Notes: generated from the sequence alone by a model not told the origin. A DNA stretch of 64,000 nucleotides from Streptomyces sp. ICC1 (GCF_003287935.1 NZ_CP030287.1:1984001-2048000); one strand, 5' to 3'; counted from the first letter of the stretch, positions 44,080 to 53,075 are shown. Program-made: numbers and translations.

Positions 44080-44151
44080 GGACGATTAGCTCAGCGGGAG
44101 AGCGCTTCCCTGACACGGAAGAGGTCACTGGTTCAATCCCAGTATCGTCCA
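44080..44151 (+). tRNA. tRNA-Val (anticodon GAC), copy 1
   Basis: Acceptor GGACGAT with ATCGTCC, D arm AGCTCAGCGGGAGAGC, anticodon arm CTTCC-CTGACAC-GGAAG, T arm ACTGGTTCAATCCCAGT, discriminator A. Begins 1 nt after the CCA of tRNA-Cys. Confidence 0.95.
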
Positions 44152-44170
44152 CTGGTCCGCAAGGATCCCC

Positions 44171-44242
44171 GCGCGATTAGCTCAGCGGGAGAGCGCTTCC
44201 CTGACACGGAAGAGGTCACTGGTTCAATCCCAGTATCGCGCA
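44171..44242 (+). tRNA. tRNA-Val (anticodon GAC), copy 2
   Basis: Body identical to copy 1, but the acceptor stem is GCGCGAT with ATCGCGC, a compensatory exchange of two base pairs. Confidence 0.95.
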
Positions 44243-44294
44243 CGCAGTACGCTTGCCCTTGCCGCCGCGGTGTTCGCACCGTGCTGGTGGTCCC

Positions 44295-44366
44295 GCGCGA
44301 TTAGCTCAGCGGGAGAGCGCTTCCCTGACACGGAAGAGGTCACTGGTTCAATCCCAGTATCGCGCA
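44295..44366 (+). tRNA. tRNA-Val (anticodon GAC), copy 3
   Basis: Identical to copy 2 over all 72 nt. Last gene of the Gly-Cys-Val-Val-Val cluster. Confidence 0.95.
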
Positions 44367-44373
44367 CTCGCAT

Positions 44374-44409
44374 CGAAAGCCCCGGCCGTCTCGACGGCCG
44401 GGGCTTTCG
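44374..44409 (+). terminator. Terminator of the tRNA cluster
   Basis: Bases 44374-44390 are complementary to 44393-44409, so a long GC-rich stem (CGAAAGCCCCGGCC arm) forms 8 nt after the last tRNA. Confidence 0.8.
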
Positions 44410-44494
44410 CGTGTGCGGTGTGTGCGGACCGCGCGCGTGCGGACCGGAGGGGGACGCGGGGGCCGGGCCGTGCCGACCCGCCCACCGCGCACCG

Positions 44495-44803
44495 TCAGGA
44501 CGAGAAGAGCATCCGGCCGAAGCCGCCCTTGCGGTGGCCGTGACCGTGGCCGTAGCCGCCGTGCTGCGGGGCGCCCCAGGCGGGCGCGGGCGCGGCGTGC
44601 TGCGCCGGGTAGGGCGCCGGGGCCGGCGGCGCCGCGGGCGGCGGGACCTGGCCGTACTGGGAGGTGTACTGGGACTCCAGGCGGGTCAGCGCCTCGAGTT
44701 CGCCGTAGTCGAGGAAGATGCCGCGGCAGCCGCTGCACTGCTCTATCTGGACACCGTTGCGGTTGTACGTGTGCATCATCGCGTGACACTTCGGACACTG
44801 CAT
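44495..44803 (-). CDS. TFIIB-type zinc ribbon protein
   Basis: A 102-residue protein with an N-terminal zinc ribbon: MQCPKCHAMMHTYNRNGVQI and EQCSGCRGIFLDYGELEAL (CxxC...CxxC, residues 3-27), the zf-TFIIB domain pattern. The C-terminal half is Pro/Ala/Gly/His-rich low complexity with GHGHGH, which might bind metal. It is common in streptomycetes with unknown role. It follows the tRNA cluster in the opposite direction. Confidence 0.88.
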   Translation of the reverse strand: MQCPKCHAMMHTYNRNGVQIEQCSGCRGIFLDYGELEALTRLESQYTSQYGQVPPPAAPPAPAPYPAQHAAPAPAWGAPQHGGYGHGHGHRKGGFGRMLFSS

Positions 44804-44868
44804 GACCGGATCAACTCCTCGCCGTCTGCGTCGACACCGGATGCCTACCCGGTGGCGTGGGGCTCACC

Positions 44869-45882
44869 CTACGACGGAGCCCCCGGCTCCAAGTCGGTCG
44901 GGAGGGAGGCAATTCGGGCACAGGCGTCCACCATCAGCCGCTCCCCGTCGTCCAGTCGGCGTCCCTCGCCGGCCGCCTTGGCCAGGGCCAGCGCCGCCGT
45001 CTGGACGGTGAGTGCGCGGGCAGCGACGTCGAGTTCCGGCCAGGGGTCGCAGCCGGGCGGTCCCGCGGCGGGGCCGTCGGCGGCGCGGTAGGCGTCGAGG
45101 AAGCGCAGCCAGGTCTCCGTGTCGAGCAGTCCGGCGGCGTACCAGGCCGCGGGCCGGGCGAGGTCCCAGGCGGGCGCGCCGACCCCGAGGTCGTCGATGT
45201 CGATCAGCCGCCACCGCCCCGCCGGGCCACGGACCAGCTGGCCCAGGTGCAGGTCCCCGTGGCACAGCGACCCGCCGGGCGGCTGCGCCCCTTCGCCCCG
45301 GGCCCATCCGGGGAGCGTCGCCGCGGCGGACCGCACGAACCGTGCCATCGCACGGGCATCCGTGTCGGTGCTGGCGTCGGTACTGGCGTCGGTGTCCGCG
45401 GTGGCGGGGGCCGCTGGCGGGTGGGCCGCGGCGAGGCGGCGCAGCGCGCGGGCCAGCTTGGCGGGGCCGCGCATCGGGGGGACCGGGGCCGGGAGCCGGT
45501 GGAGCGGGGTCCGGTGGAGGCCCGCCACGAGCTCGGCGGCCGCCTCCCAGGGCGCGTCCTCGGGACGGTCCGGGGCGACCGGAGCACCGTAGGGCCACAG
45601 CGAGACGGCCCGGTCCTCGACCCGGCCGAGCCCGGCGCGCAGCGGGGTCAGCAGGACCCCGGCCAGCGCGGCGTCCCCGGCGATCCGGATCCGTACGGCC
45701 AGGGCGTCGGGGTCACTGTCCCCCGCGTGCGCCTTGGCCACGGTGTCCCCGCAGCGGACGACCGTGCCGTCGTCCCGGTCGGCGAGGACCTCGTACCGCG
45801 TCGCGCCCGCGTACGCGGCGAGGGCGGCGTACCCGGTGTCGATGCGCTCGCCGTCGATCGTGACCTCCCCGCACCGTGACAC
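44869..45882 (-). CDS. Aminoglycoside phosphotransferase family protein
   Basis: A 337-residue APH-fold kinase. The Brenner-type catalytic loop is SLCHGDLHLGQLVRG (about residues 212-226) and the metal motif is RLIDIDDLGVGAPAWDLARP. The N-lobe reads YEVLADRDDGTVVRCGDTVAKAHA. The start is uncertain: GTG 45882 (VSRCGEVTIDGERID) is chosen because the open frame further upstream runs into a terminator hairpin. An Asp/Thr/Ser repeat (TDTDASTDAS type, near residue 175) is a streptomycete insertion. The substrate is unknown and there is no reason to infer antibiotic resistance. Confidence 0.82.
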   Translation of the reverse strand: MSRCGEVTIDGERIDTGYAALAAYAGATRYEVLADRDDGTVVRCGDTVAKAHAGDSDPDALAVRIRIAGDAALAGVLLTPLRAGLGRVEDRAVSLWPYGAPVAPDRPEDAPWEAAAELVAGLHRTPLHRLPAPVPPMRGPAKLARALRRLAAAHPPAAPATADTDASTDASTDTDARAMARFVRSAAATLPGWARGEGAQPPGGSLCHGDLHLGQLVRGPAGRWRLIDIDDLGVGAPAWDLARPAAWYAAGLLDTETWLRFLDAYRAADGPAAGPPGCDPWPELDVAARALTVQTAALALAKAAGEGRRLDDGERLMVDACARIASLPTDLEPGAPS

Positions 45883-45996
45883 CCCGATCGGGTGGTCCTC
45901 CGGACGAGGGTACGCAGCGCCCGCCAAGCGCACGCAGCGGACCCGGGGCGGACCGGCGACGGACCGGAGTCGGACCGGAGGCGCCGGGGCATGAAA

Positions 45997-46042
45997 AAGG
46001 GTGCTGCCCGTCCGACTCCCCAGTCGTACGGGCAACACCCTT
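45997..46042 (-). terminator. Terminator after the small membrane protein gene
   Basis: A 15-bp stem with one mismatch: AAGGGTGCTGCCCGT (45997-46011) with ACGGGCAACACCCTT (46028-46042). Reading left, the stem is followed by TTTCATG. It separates the 46135-46320 gene from the phosphotransferase gene. Confidence 0.65.
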
Positions 46043-46134
46043 CTCCTGCCGTCCGTTGGCCGCGCCCCCGTCCCCACGGGGTTCGGCCGGTGACAGCCCC
46101 GGTCCAGGCCGCTCTCCTGGACCCGGGGCGCCGC

Positions 46135-46320
46135 TCAGCGCCCCAGCATCACGCTCACGGACGACGCCTGTGCCACCACCTGGTCGAAGCCTCCGAAGAG
46201 GAAGAGCAGGAGGGCGGCCAGGGGGAGCACCATCGCCGCCGCCACCAACGGGTGGCGGTGGCCGGACTCATGGCCGTTGAACGCGAATGCCTTGCGTCCC
46301 TGCCGTGCGATGTCCGCCAT
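46135..46320 (-). CDS. Small membrane protein
   Basis: A 61-residue protein starting at ATG 46320 (MADIARQGRKAFAFNGHESG), with GGGAGAGG upstream. One membrane helix (about residues 25-45, VAAAMVLPLAALLLFLFGGF) and a short outer tail ending in VSVMLGR. The function is unknown. It is a monocistronic unit with its own terminator. Confidence 0.72.
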   Translation of the reverse strand: MADIARQGRKAFAFNGHESGHRHPLVAAAMVLPLAALLLFLFGGFDQVVAQASSVSVMLGR

Positions 46321-46866
46321 GGTCCTCTCCCTGTCGTTTGGCAGCGGCGGGCTTGTGACCTCGGGGGACGAGTGCTCCACCCGCCGCTTGTCTTCAACAC
46401 TAGGCGCGGGAAAGGGCCCTGGCCTCATGCCCTCGTACCCATTGCCGGGCCTCCGGGAGGATGACGGGGCCACCTCGCGCGTACTCCCCTGGGTGGAGAC
46501 CGGCCCCCCGCTCTGAGGGTCATCCCGGAGGGGATGACCGGAGGGTGGTGACTTCGCTCACTTCCGTCACCGTCCGTGCACGTATGGTCGGCGACCAGGC
46601 AGTCCCAAGATCAACCGGACCTGGCCGGACCGCACGGCGGGGAGCCCGTCCCGGACGGACGGTCCGGCATCCCAATTCCCTTGGACCGACGGCTCTTTGG
46701 GATCGGACCCCGCTACCGCACACGCGTCCGACCGGTGGCCTGAGGGTCCCTCAAGTGGACTGCCCCGTACTGACAATCGAATCTCCCGGCGAGGGCGCGG
46801 CCTCTGAGCGCGCATGCCGGATGGTCCGTAAGCTGTGCCACGTCAACAGGACGACCGGTCAGCGGG
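46321..46866. other. Intergenic region without a recognisable gene
   Basis: Both strands have only short or antisense-looking frames here. It must hold the divergent promoters of the small membrane protein and the kinase. A TAAGCT (46829-46834) about 40 nt before the kinase start could be a -10, but no convincing -35 accompanies it. Confidence 0.5.
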
Positions 46867-46872
46867 GTGGAC

Positions 46873-48120
46873 ATGGCGATGATGCGGCTCCGGCGCGAGG
46901 ACCCGCGTGTCGTCGGCTCGTTCAGGCTGCACCGGCGCCTCGGCGCCGGCGGCATGGGCGTCGTCTACCTCGGATCCGACCGGCGCGGCCAGCGCGTCGC
47001 GCTCAAGGTGATCCGGCCGGACCTCGCCGAGGACCAGGAGTTCCGCTCGCGCTTCGCCCGCGAGGTCTCCGCCGCCCGGCGGATCCGCGGCGGGTGCACC
47101 GCGCGCCTGGTCGCCGCGGACCTGGAGGCCGAGCGCCCCTGGTTCGCCACGCAGTACGTGCCCGGCCCCTCCCTGCACGACAAGGTGGCCGAGGAGGGCC
47201 CGCTCACGGCCTCGCAGATCGCCTCCATCGGCGCGGCGCTCGCCGAGGGCCTGGTCGCCGTCCACGAGGCCGGGGTCGTCCACCGCGACCTGAAGCCCTC
47301 GAACATCCTGCTGTCGCCCAAGGGCCCGCGCATCATCGACTTCGGGATCGCCTGGGCCACCGGCGCGAGCACCCTCACGCACGTGGGGACCGCCGTCGGC
47401 TCCCCCGGGTTCCTGGCACCCGAGCAGGTGCGCGGCGCCGCCGTCACCCCCGCGACGGACGTCTTCTCGCTCGGCGCCACCCTCGCCTACGCGGCCACCG
47501 CCGACTCGCCCTTCGGGCACGGCAGTTCCGAGGTCATGCTGTACCGGGTGGTGCACGAGGAGCCGCACCTCCAGGGTGTCCCGGACGCGCTGGCCCCCCT
47601 CGTGCGGGCCTGCCTGGCCAAGGACCCCGAGGAGCGGCCGAGCACGCTCCAGCTGTCGATGCGGCTCAAGGAGATCGCGGCCCGCGAGGCGCACGGGCTG
47701 GGCGACAGCCGGCCGCCGGCACAGCGGGCGCGGACGGAGCGGCCCACGGGGCGGCTCGCCGAGGGGTACGCCGAGGAGCGCGCGGAGCGCCGTACCGACG
47801 GCACCCCGGTGTCCAGGCTCCAGGGGCCGGGAACGGGCGGCCACGGTCAGGGTCAAGGCCAGGGGCAGGGCCAAGGACAGGGATCGGCCCAGGGGCCGCA
47901 CAGCGGGCCGCACTCGCGGCCCTCGTCGCCGCGGGGCACCGGCTCGCGGGGACCCGGGTCCACCGCCGGGCGCACGGGCGGACGTCCGGCGCCCCGTACG
48001 ACGGGGACGGGACGGCGGCCGTCGCGGCCGGACCCGAAGCTGATGCGCCAGCGCCTGATCGTCTTCGTCGTGGTGACGCTGCTGGTGGCGCTGGGCATCG
48101 CGCTCGCCCAGAAGCTCTAG
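46873..48120 (+). CDS. Eukaryotic-type Ser/Thr protein kinase, tail-anchored
   Basis: A 415-residue PknB-type kinase with all catalytic elements: P-loop RRLGAGGMGVVYLGSD, VALKVIRP, catalytic HRDLKPSNILLSP, IIDFGIAWATG and APEQV with a Thr/Ser-rich activation loop (TLTHVGTAVGSPGFLA). After residue 270 comes a long disordered Arg/Pro/Gly region that includes GQGQGQGQGQG-type repeats, then one C-terminal membrane helix (LIVFVVVTLLVALGIAL). It has no extracellular sensor domain, so signals must come through partners. ATG 46873 is used; GTG 46867 is possible. Confidence 0.92.
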   Translation: MAMMRLRREDPRVVGSFRLHRRLGAGGMGVVYLGSDRRGQRVALKVIRPDLAEDQEFRSRFAREVSAARRIRGGCTARLVAADLEAERPWFATQYVPGPSLHDKVAEEGPLTASQIASIGAALAEGLVAVHEAGVVHRDLKPSNILLSPKGPRIIDFGIAWATGASTLTHVGTAVGSPGFLAPEQVRGAAVTPATDVFSLGATLAYAATADSPFGHGSSEVMLYRVVHEEPHLQGVPDALAPLVRACLAKDPEERPSTLQLSMRLKEIAAREAHGLGDSRPPAQRARTERPTGRLAEGYAEERAERRTDGTPVSRLQGPGTGGHGQGQGQGQGQGQGSAQGPHSGPHSRPSSPRGTGSRGPGSTAGRTGGRPAPRTTGTGRRPSRPDPKLMRQRLIVFVVVTLLVALGIALAQKL

Positions 48121-48196
48121 CCGAGGCCGGAACCGGGAGCCGAGGCCCGAGCCGGAGCCGAGGCCCGGGGCCGCGCGGGCCCGTCCCCGGGACTTC

Positions 48197-49009
48197 CTAC
48201 GGGCGGCCGCTCGCCACCGCGTAGAAGGCGACGGCCGCGGCCGCGCCCACGTTCAGCGAGTCCACTCCGTGCGCCATGGGGATCCGCACCCATTCGTCGG
48301 CGGCGACCAGCGCCTGCGTGGAGAGCCCGTCCCCCTCCGCGCCCAGCATCAGGGCGACCCGGTCCAGCGTCTGCGGGGCGGCCACGTCGATCGGCGAGGC
48401 CTTCTGGTGCGGGGTGAGGGCGAGCAGCTTGAAGCCGGCCTCGCGGACCGAGTCCAGGCTCTTGGGCCAGGCTTCCAGGCGGGCGTAGGGGACGGAGAAC
48501 ACCGCGCCCATGGAGACCTTGACGGAGCGCCGGTACAGCGGGTCCGCGCAGTCGGGCGAGAGCAGCACCGCGTCCATCCCGAGGGCGGCCGCGCTGCGGA
48601 AGATGGCGCCGATGTTGGTGTGGTCGTTCACCGCTTCCATGATGACCACGCGCCGGGTGGTGGCGAGGAGTTCCTCGGCCGTGGGCAGCGGCTTGCGCTG
48701 CATCGAGGCGAGGGCGCCGCGGTGCACGTGGTAGCCGGTGACGCGCTCGGCGAGCTCCGGGCTGACGGCGTAGACCGGGGCCGGGAGCTCGTCGATGACG
48801 TCGCGCATGACGTCGACCCACTTGGCGGAGAGCAGCATCGAGCGCATCTCGTACCCGGCGTCCTTGGCACGTCTGATCACCTTCTCGCCCTCGGCGATGA
48901 AGAGACCTTCCGCGGGCTCGCGCCTGCGCCGCAGTTCGACGTCGGTCAGGCCCGTGTAGTCGCGCAGGCGCGGGTCGTCGGGGTCCTCGACGGTGATGAG
49001 ATCAGCCAC
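48197..49009 (-). CDS. TrmH/SpoU family RNA 2'-O-methyltransferase
   Basis: A 270-residue SPOUT methyltransferase. The N-terminal substrate-binding domain (LFIAEGEKVIRRAKDAGYEM) precedes the knotted SAM domain with NDHTNIGAIFRSAAALGMDA (motif 1), VALMLGAEGDGLS (motif 2) and IPMAHGVDSLNVGAAAAVAF (motif 3). It methylates tRNA or rRNA; the exact nucleotide is not predictable. It starts 78 nt upstream-to-downstream from the cobA-type gene and both are read leftward. Confidence 0.92.
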   Translation of the reverse strand: MADLITVEDPDDPRLRDYTGLTDVELRRRREPAEGLFIAEGEKVIRRAKDAGYEMRSMLLSAKWVDVMRDVIDELPAPVYAVSPELAERVTGYHVHRGALASMQRKPLPTAEELLATTRRVVIMEAVNDHTNIGAIFRSAAALGMDAVLLSPDCADPLYRRSVKVSMGAVFSVPYARLEAWPKSLDSVREAGFKLLALTPHQKASPIDVAAPQTLDRVALMLGAEGDGLSTQALVAADEWVRIPMAHGVDSLNVGAAAAVAFYAVASGRP

Positions 49010-49087
49010 AGGGTGATACTGCCTTGTCCTGGGTGCGGTGCCAACGGCTCCGCTGCGGGGTTGTCCTGGCGGCCTGACGGCCGGGCG

Positions 49088-50302
49088 CTAGGCCGGCCGG
49101 TGCACGTTCACCACGTCGCCGATGACGATGACGGCCGGGGGCCGCACCTCCTGGGCCCTGACGGTCTCGCCGACCGTGGCCAAGGTGGCGTCCACCCGGC
49201 GCTGGGCGGCGGTGGTGCCCTCCTGGATGACGGCGACGGCGGTGTCGGCGGGGCGGCCGTGGCGGACCAGCGCCTCGGCGATCAGGCCGATCTTGTCGAC
49301 GCCCATGAGGATGACCAGGGTGCCGGTGAGCTTGGCGAGGGAGGCCCAGTCCACCAGGGAGCGCGGGTCGTCGGGGCCGACGTGGCCGCTGACCACGGTG
49401 AACTCGTGCGCGACGCCCCGGTGCGTGACCGGGATGCCGGCCGCGCCGGGCACCGAGATGGAGCTGGAGATGCCGGGGACGACGGTGCAGGAGATGCCCG
49501 CCTCGGCGAGGGCCTGGAGCTCCTCCATGCCGCGGCCGAAGACGTACGGGTCGCCGCCCTTGAGCCGGACGACGGCCTTGCCGGCCCTGGCGTGCTCGAT
49601 GAGGGCGTTGTTGATGGCCTCCTGGGCCATGAAGCGGCCGTACGGGATCTTCGCGGCGTCGATGACCTCGACGTGCGGCGGGAGCTCGTCGAGGAGGTCG
49701 CGGGGGCCGAGGCGGTCGGCGATGACGACATCGGCCTCGGCGAGGAGGCGCCGTCCGCGGACCGTGATCAGGTCGGGGTCGCCGGGACCCCCGCCGACGA
49801 GGGAGACACCGGGGGTGTGGTGGCGGCGGCCGGGAGCGGCGAGGCTTCCGTCGCGCAGGCCCTCGACGACCGCGTCCCGTACGGCGGCGGAGCGGCGCGG
49901 GTCGTTGCCCGTCAGCACGGCGACGGTGACGCCCTCGACGCGGCCGGTGGCCGGGGTCCAGGCGGTGGCCGCTTCGGCGTCGTCGGCGCGGACGCACCAG
50001 ACGCGGGCCCGCTCCGCTTCGGCCGACGCGGCGTCGTTGGCGGCCTTGTCGCGGGTGGCGATCAGCGCGTACCAGGCGTCGGTGAGGTCGCCGTCCTGGT
50101 AGCGGCGGCGTTCCCAGCGGATCTCGCCGGTCTCCGCCATGGCGTCCACGGAGGGGGTCGCGGAGGGCGAGATCAAGACGATGTCGGCGCCGGCCGCGAT
50201 GAGCGCGGGCAGGCGCCGCTGGGCGACCTGGCCGCCGCCGACGACGACGACGCGGCGGCCCGCGAGTCTCAGGCCGACGGGGTACGCGGGGTGTTCAGCC
50301 AT
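49088..50302 (-). CDS. cobA: Uroporphyrinogen-III C-methyltransferase with N-terminal precorrin-2 dehydrogenase-like domain
   Basis: A 404-residue enzyme for siroheme/cobalamin synthesis. The N-terminal ~115 residues form an NAD-binding CysG-like domain (LRLAGRRVVVVGGGQVAQRRLPAL). From about 160 comes the SUMT domain: VSLVGGGPGDPDLITVRGRR, VIADRL, VVRLKGGDPYVFGRG, VPGISSSISVPGAAGIPVTHRG and LVILMGVDKI. It makes precorrin-2 from uroporphyrinogen III with two SAM and may oxidise it to sirohydrochlorin. The central CysG dimerisation domain appears shortened. No cobalamin riboswitch is visible upstream. Confidence 0.92.
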   Translation of the reverse strand: MAEHPAYPVGLRLAGRRVVVVGGGQVAQRRLPALIAAGADIVLISPSATPSVDAMAETGEIRWERRRYQDGDLTDAWYALIATRDKAANDAASAEAERARVWCVRADDAEAATAWTPATGRVEGVTVAVLTGNDPRRSAAVRDAVVEGLRDGSLAAPGRRHHTPGVSLVGGGPGDPDLITVRGRRLLAEADVVIADRLGPRDLLDELPPHVEVIDAAKIPYGRFMAQEAINNALIEHARAGKAVVRLKGGDPYVFGRGMEELQALAEAGISCTVVPGISSSISVPGAAGIPVTHRGVAHEFTVVSGHVGPDDPRSLVDWASLAKLTGTLVILMGVDKIGLIAEALVRHGRPADTAVAVIQEGTTAAQRRVDATLATVGETVRAQEVRPPAVIVIGDVVNVHRPA

Positions 50303-50517
50303 GGCGGTGCGGCTCCTGATGCAGCGGTCGTCGTGCTGTCTTGCCGCTGCGGCACTGGAGCGGCGGGGTGGTGCGGCGGGGTGGTGCGGTGCGCCGCGTG
50401 GTGCTGACGTGCGGGTTCTCGTGCGGGTCCACGATACGGCCCGGCGGGTGCGGGGGCGCGGGCCGGGCCCTGCGGGCGGCTTTCCCCACCCCGCCCCTTC
50501 CCGGAACCGGGAGCGGA

Positions 50518-51198
50518 CCGCAGGTCTTCGAACTGCGCGGGCGGACCGGGGTGTTCGACGGAGTCACCGACTTCGCCTACCTCCCCCGGGACGGCCGCGC
50601 CGAGATCCGGTCGGCCGCCGGCGGCCGCTTCGCGCTCGCGGGCGCACGGTGCGACGAGGTCCTCCCCGCCCGGTACGGGCCCGCCCACCGGATCCCGGTG
50701 GAACTGCGCGGCGCCGGCCAGTGCTCCCGCCAGGTCAACAACTTCGCCGCCGCCGACGCCTTCCCCTGCGACCGGCTCATCGCCGTCGAGGTGCTCACCC
50801 CCGGCGGGAACTGGTCCTCCTACCCGCCGCACAAGCACGACGAGCACCGCCCCGGCGAGGAGTCCCGGCTGGAGGAGATCTACTTCTACGAGATCCGCGC
50901 CCACGGGAACACGCCCGGACTCGGCTACCAGCGTGTCAGCCCGTCCCCGGCCGGGAAGACCGACATCCTCACCGAGGTGAGGACCGGGGACACCGTGCTC
51001 ATCCCGGACGGCTGGCACGGCCCGTCCATCGCCGCGCCCGGACACGACATGTACTACCTCAACGTCATGGCAGGGCCCGGCCGGACGCGGGAGTGGCTCA
51101 TCAGCGACCACCCCGACCACGGCTGGATCCGCTCCACCTGGGCCGGCCGGGACACCGACCCCCGGCTGCCCTTCTACCGCGCGGAGGACCCCGTATGA
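50518..51198 (+). pseudogene. iolB: 5-deoxy-glucuronate isomerase IolB, N-terminal ~70 residues missing
   Basis: From 50524 the frame reads VFELRGRTGVFDGVTDFAYL, then RQVNNFAAADAFPCDRLIAV, NWSSYPPHKHDEHRPGEES and GDTVLIPDGWHGPS, all highly typical IolB. The family normally has about 70 more residues before FELRGR. Here no homologous N-terminus or suitable start exists in any frame; the upstream DNA is a C-rich stretch (50479-50511) resembling a dispersed streptomycete motif. IolB isomerises 5-deoxyglucuronate in inositol catabolism. The stop overlaps iolD by 4 nt. The break is probably an assembly join or a deletion. Confidence 0.85.
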
Positions 51199-53075
51199 CG
51201 CCGCCCGTCCGGCTCACCGTCGCGCAGGCCCTCGTCCGCTTCCTCGCCCGCCAGTACACCGAGCGCGACGGACACCGGCAGCGGCTCATCGCCGCCACCT
51301 GGGGGATCTTCGGGCACGGGAACGTCGCCGGGATCGGGCAGGCCCTGCTGGAGACCGGCCGCGAGGAGATGCCGTTCCTGCAAGGGCGCAACGAGCAGGC
51401 CATGGTGCACGCCGCCGTCGGGTACGCGCGGCAGAGCGGGCGGCTGTCCGCCCACGCCGTGACCACCTCCATCGGGCCCGGGGCCACCAACCTCGTCACC
51501 GGGGCCGCCCTCGCCACCGTCAACCGGATCCCGGTGCTCCTGCTGCCCGGGGACGCCTTCGCCACCCGGCCCGCCGACCCCGTGCTCCAGCAGCTCGAGG
51601 TCCCCCACGCGGGGGACGTCTCCGTCAACGACACCCTGCGCCCCGTCTCCCGGTACTTCGACCGGATCACCCGCCCCGAAGCCCTGGTCCCCGCCGCCCT
51701 GCAGGCCGTGCGGGTCCTGACCGACCCCGTCCAGACCGGCGCCGTCACCCTCGCGCTGCCGCAGGACGTGCAGGCCGAGGCGTACGACTGGCCGGCGGAG
51801 TTCTTCGCCGAGCGCGTGTGGGGCGTGCGCCGGCCCCGGCCCGACCGTACGGAGCTCGCGCGCGCGGCCGAGGCCGTACGGGGCTCCGCGCGGCCCCTGG
51901 TCATCGCCGGCGGCGGGGTCCGGCACAGCGCGGCGCAGGCCGCGCTGGCGGAGTTCGCGGAGGCCACCGGGATCCCGGTCGCCGTCACCCAGGCGGGCAA
52001 GGGCGTCCTGGCCTGGGACCACCCCGCCGACGTGGGCGGGATCGGGCACACGGGCACGGCCACCGCCGACGCGCTGGCCCGCGAGGCCGACCTGGTGATC
52101 GCCGTCGGGACCCGCCTCACCGACTTCACCACCGCCTCCGCGACCCTCTTCCGCCACCCGGACGTGCGGTTCGTCGGCCTCAACCTGGACCCGTACGACG
52201 CCCACAAGCTCGCGGCCCGCCCCCTGGTCTGCGATGCGCGGGAGGGTCTGGAAGATCTCCGGGCCGAGGTCGCCGGGTACCGGGTGGACCCCGCGTACGA
52301 GGCGGCGTACAAAGAAGGGAAGAGGACGTGGGAGCGGCTGGTCGACCGGGCCTGCGCGGCTCCCGACGAGGACGCCGTCCCGACCCAGGCACAGGTGCTC
52401 GGGCTGCTCGACGCCCTGGTCGACGGCGACGACATCCTGGTCAACGCCGCCGGCTCGCTCCCCGGAGACCTGCACAAGCTGTGGCGGACCCGCTCCGCCG
52501 ACCAGTACCACGTCGAATACGGCTACTCCTGCATGGGCTATGAGATCCCCGCCGCGATCGGCACCGCGCTGGCCGCGCCCGGCCGCCCGGTGTGGGCCCT
52601 GGTCGGCGACGGGACGTACCTGATGAACCCGACCGAGATCGTCACCGCCGTGCAGGAGGGGATCCCGGTCAAGGTGGTGATCCTCGACAACCACGGATAC
52701 GCCTCCATCGGCGGCCTCTCGGACGCGGTGGGCGGCGAGGGGTTCGGGACCGCGTACCGCTTCCGGGCGGTCGACGGTTCGTACAGCGGCGCGCCGCTGC
52801 CGGTGGACCTCGCGGCCAACGCGGCCTCCCTCGGGATGGCCGTGATCCGCGCCCACACCATTGGTGACCTGCGGAAAGCCCTCGCCGAGGCGCGAGCCGC
52901 GGACCGTCCCACATGTGTCTACGCACAGACCCGAACACCCGACACTGTGTCGGGCCTACCCCCGGCGCAGGCGTGGTGGGATGTTCCTGTGGCCGAGACC
53001 GCGACCCGTGCGTCGGCGGTGGAAGCCCGCGAAGAGTACGACCGGCAAGCCGCGCATCGACGTCGCCATCTGTGA
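51195..53075 (+). CDS. iolD: 3D-(3,5/4)-trihydroxycyclohexane-1,2-dione hydrolase
   Basis: A ThDP-dependent ring-opening hydrolase of myo-inositol catabolism. The 626-residue protein has the ThDP family layout: PYR domain (FGHGNVAGIGQALLE, LQGRNEQAMVHAAVGYARQ with the catalytic Glu), middle domain (PLVIAGGGVRHS), and PP domain with VEYGYSCMGYEIPAAIG and the cofactor motif VGDGTYLMNPTEIVTAVQEG...VILDNHGYAS. ATG 51195 overlaps the iolB stop, so translation is coupled. It precedes mmsA by 11 nt, giving an iolB-iolD-mmsA operon. Confidence 0.94.
   Translation: MTPPVRLTVAQALVRFLARQYTERDGHRQRLIAATWGIFGHGNVAGIGQALLETGREEMPFLQGRNEQAMVHAAVGYARQSGRLSAHAVTTSIGPGATNLVTGAALATVNRIPVLLLPGDAFATRPADPVLQQLEVPHAGDVSVNDTLRPVSRYFDRITRPEALVPAALQAVRVLTDPVQTGAVTLALPQDVQAEAYDWPAEFFAERVWGVRRPRPDRTELARAAEAVRGSARPLVIAGGGVRHSAAQAALAEFAEATGIPVAVTQAGKGVLAWDHPADVGGIGHTGTATADALAREADLVIAVGTRLTDFTTASATLFRHPDVRFVGLNLDPYDAHKLAARPLVCDAREGLEDLRAEVAGYRVDPAYEAAYKEGKRTWERLVDRACAAPDEDAVPTQAQVLGLLDALVDGDDILVNAAGSLPGDLHKLWRTRSADQYHVEYGYSCMGYEIPAAIGTALAAPGRPVWALVGDGTYLMNPTEIVTAVQEGIPVKVVILDNHGYASIGGLSDAVGGEGFGTAYRFRAVDGSYSGAPLPVDLAANAASLGMAVIRAHTIGDLRKALAEARAADRPTCVYAQTRTPDTVSGLPPAQAWWDVPVAETATRASAVEAREEYDRQAAHRRRHL

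Noticed and set aside
44080..44366. CRISPR-like array of near-identical units
   Set aside because: The repeated units are complete tRNA-Val genes with irregular spacing; no CRISPR repeats or cas genes occur in the window.
50303..50440. Cobalamin riboswitch upstream of cobA
   Set aside because: No B12-box or matching long conserved structure could be recognised in this short, repetitive stretch.
50341..50517. Possible natural start of iolB at ATG 50341
   Set aside because: The ~60 residues before VFELRGR show no resemblance to IolB and are low-complexity Gly/Arg/Pro; better explained as unrelated upstream DNA.
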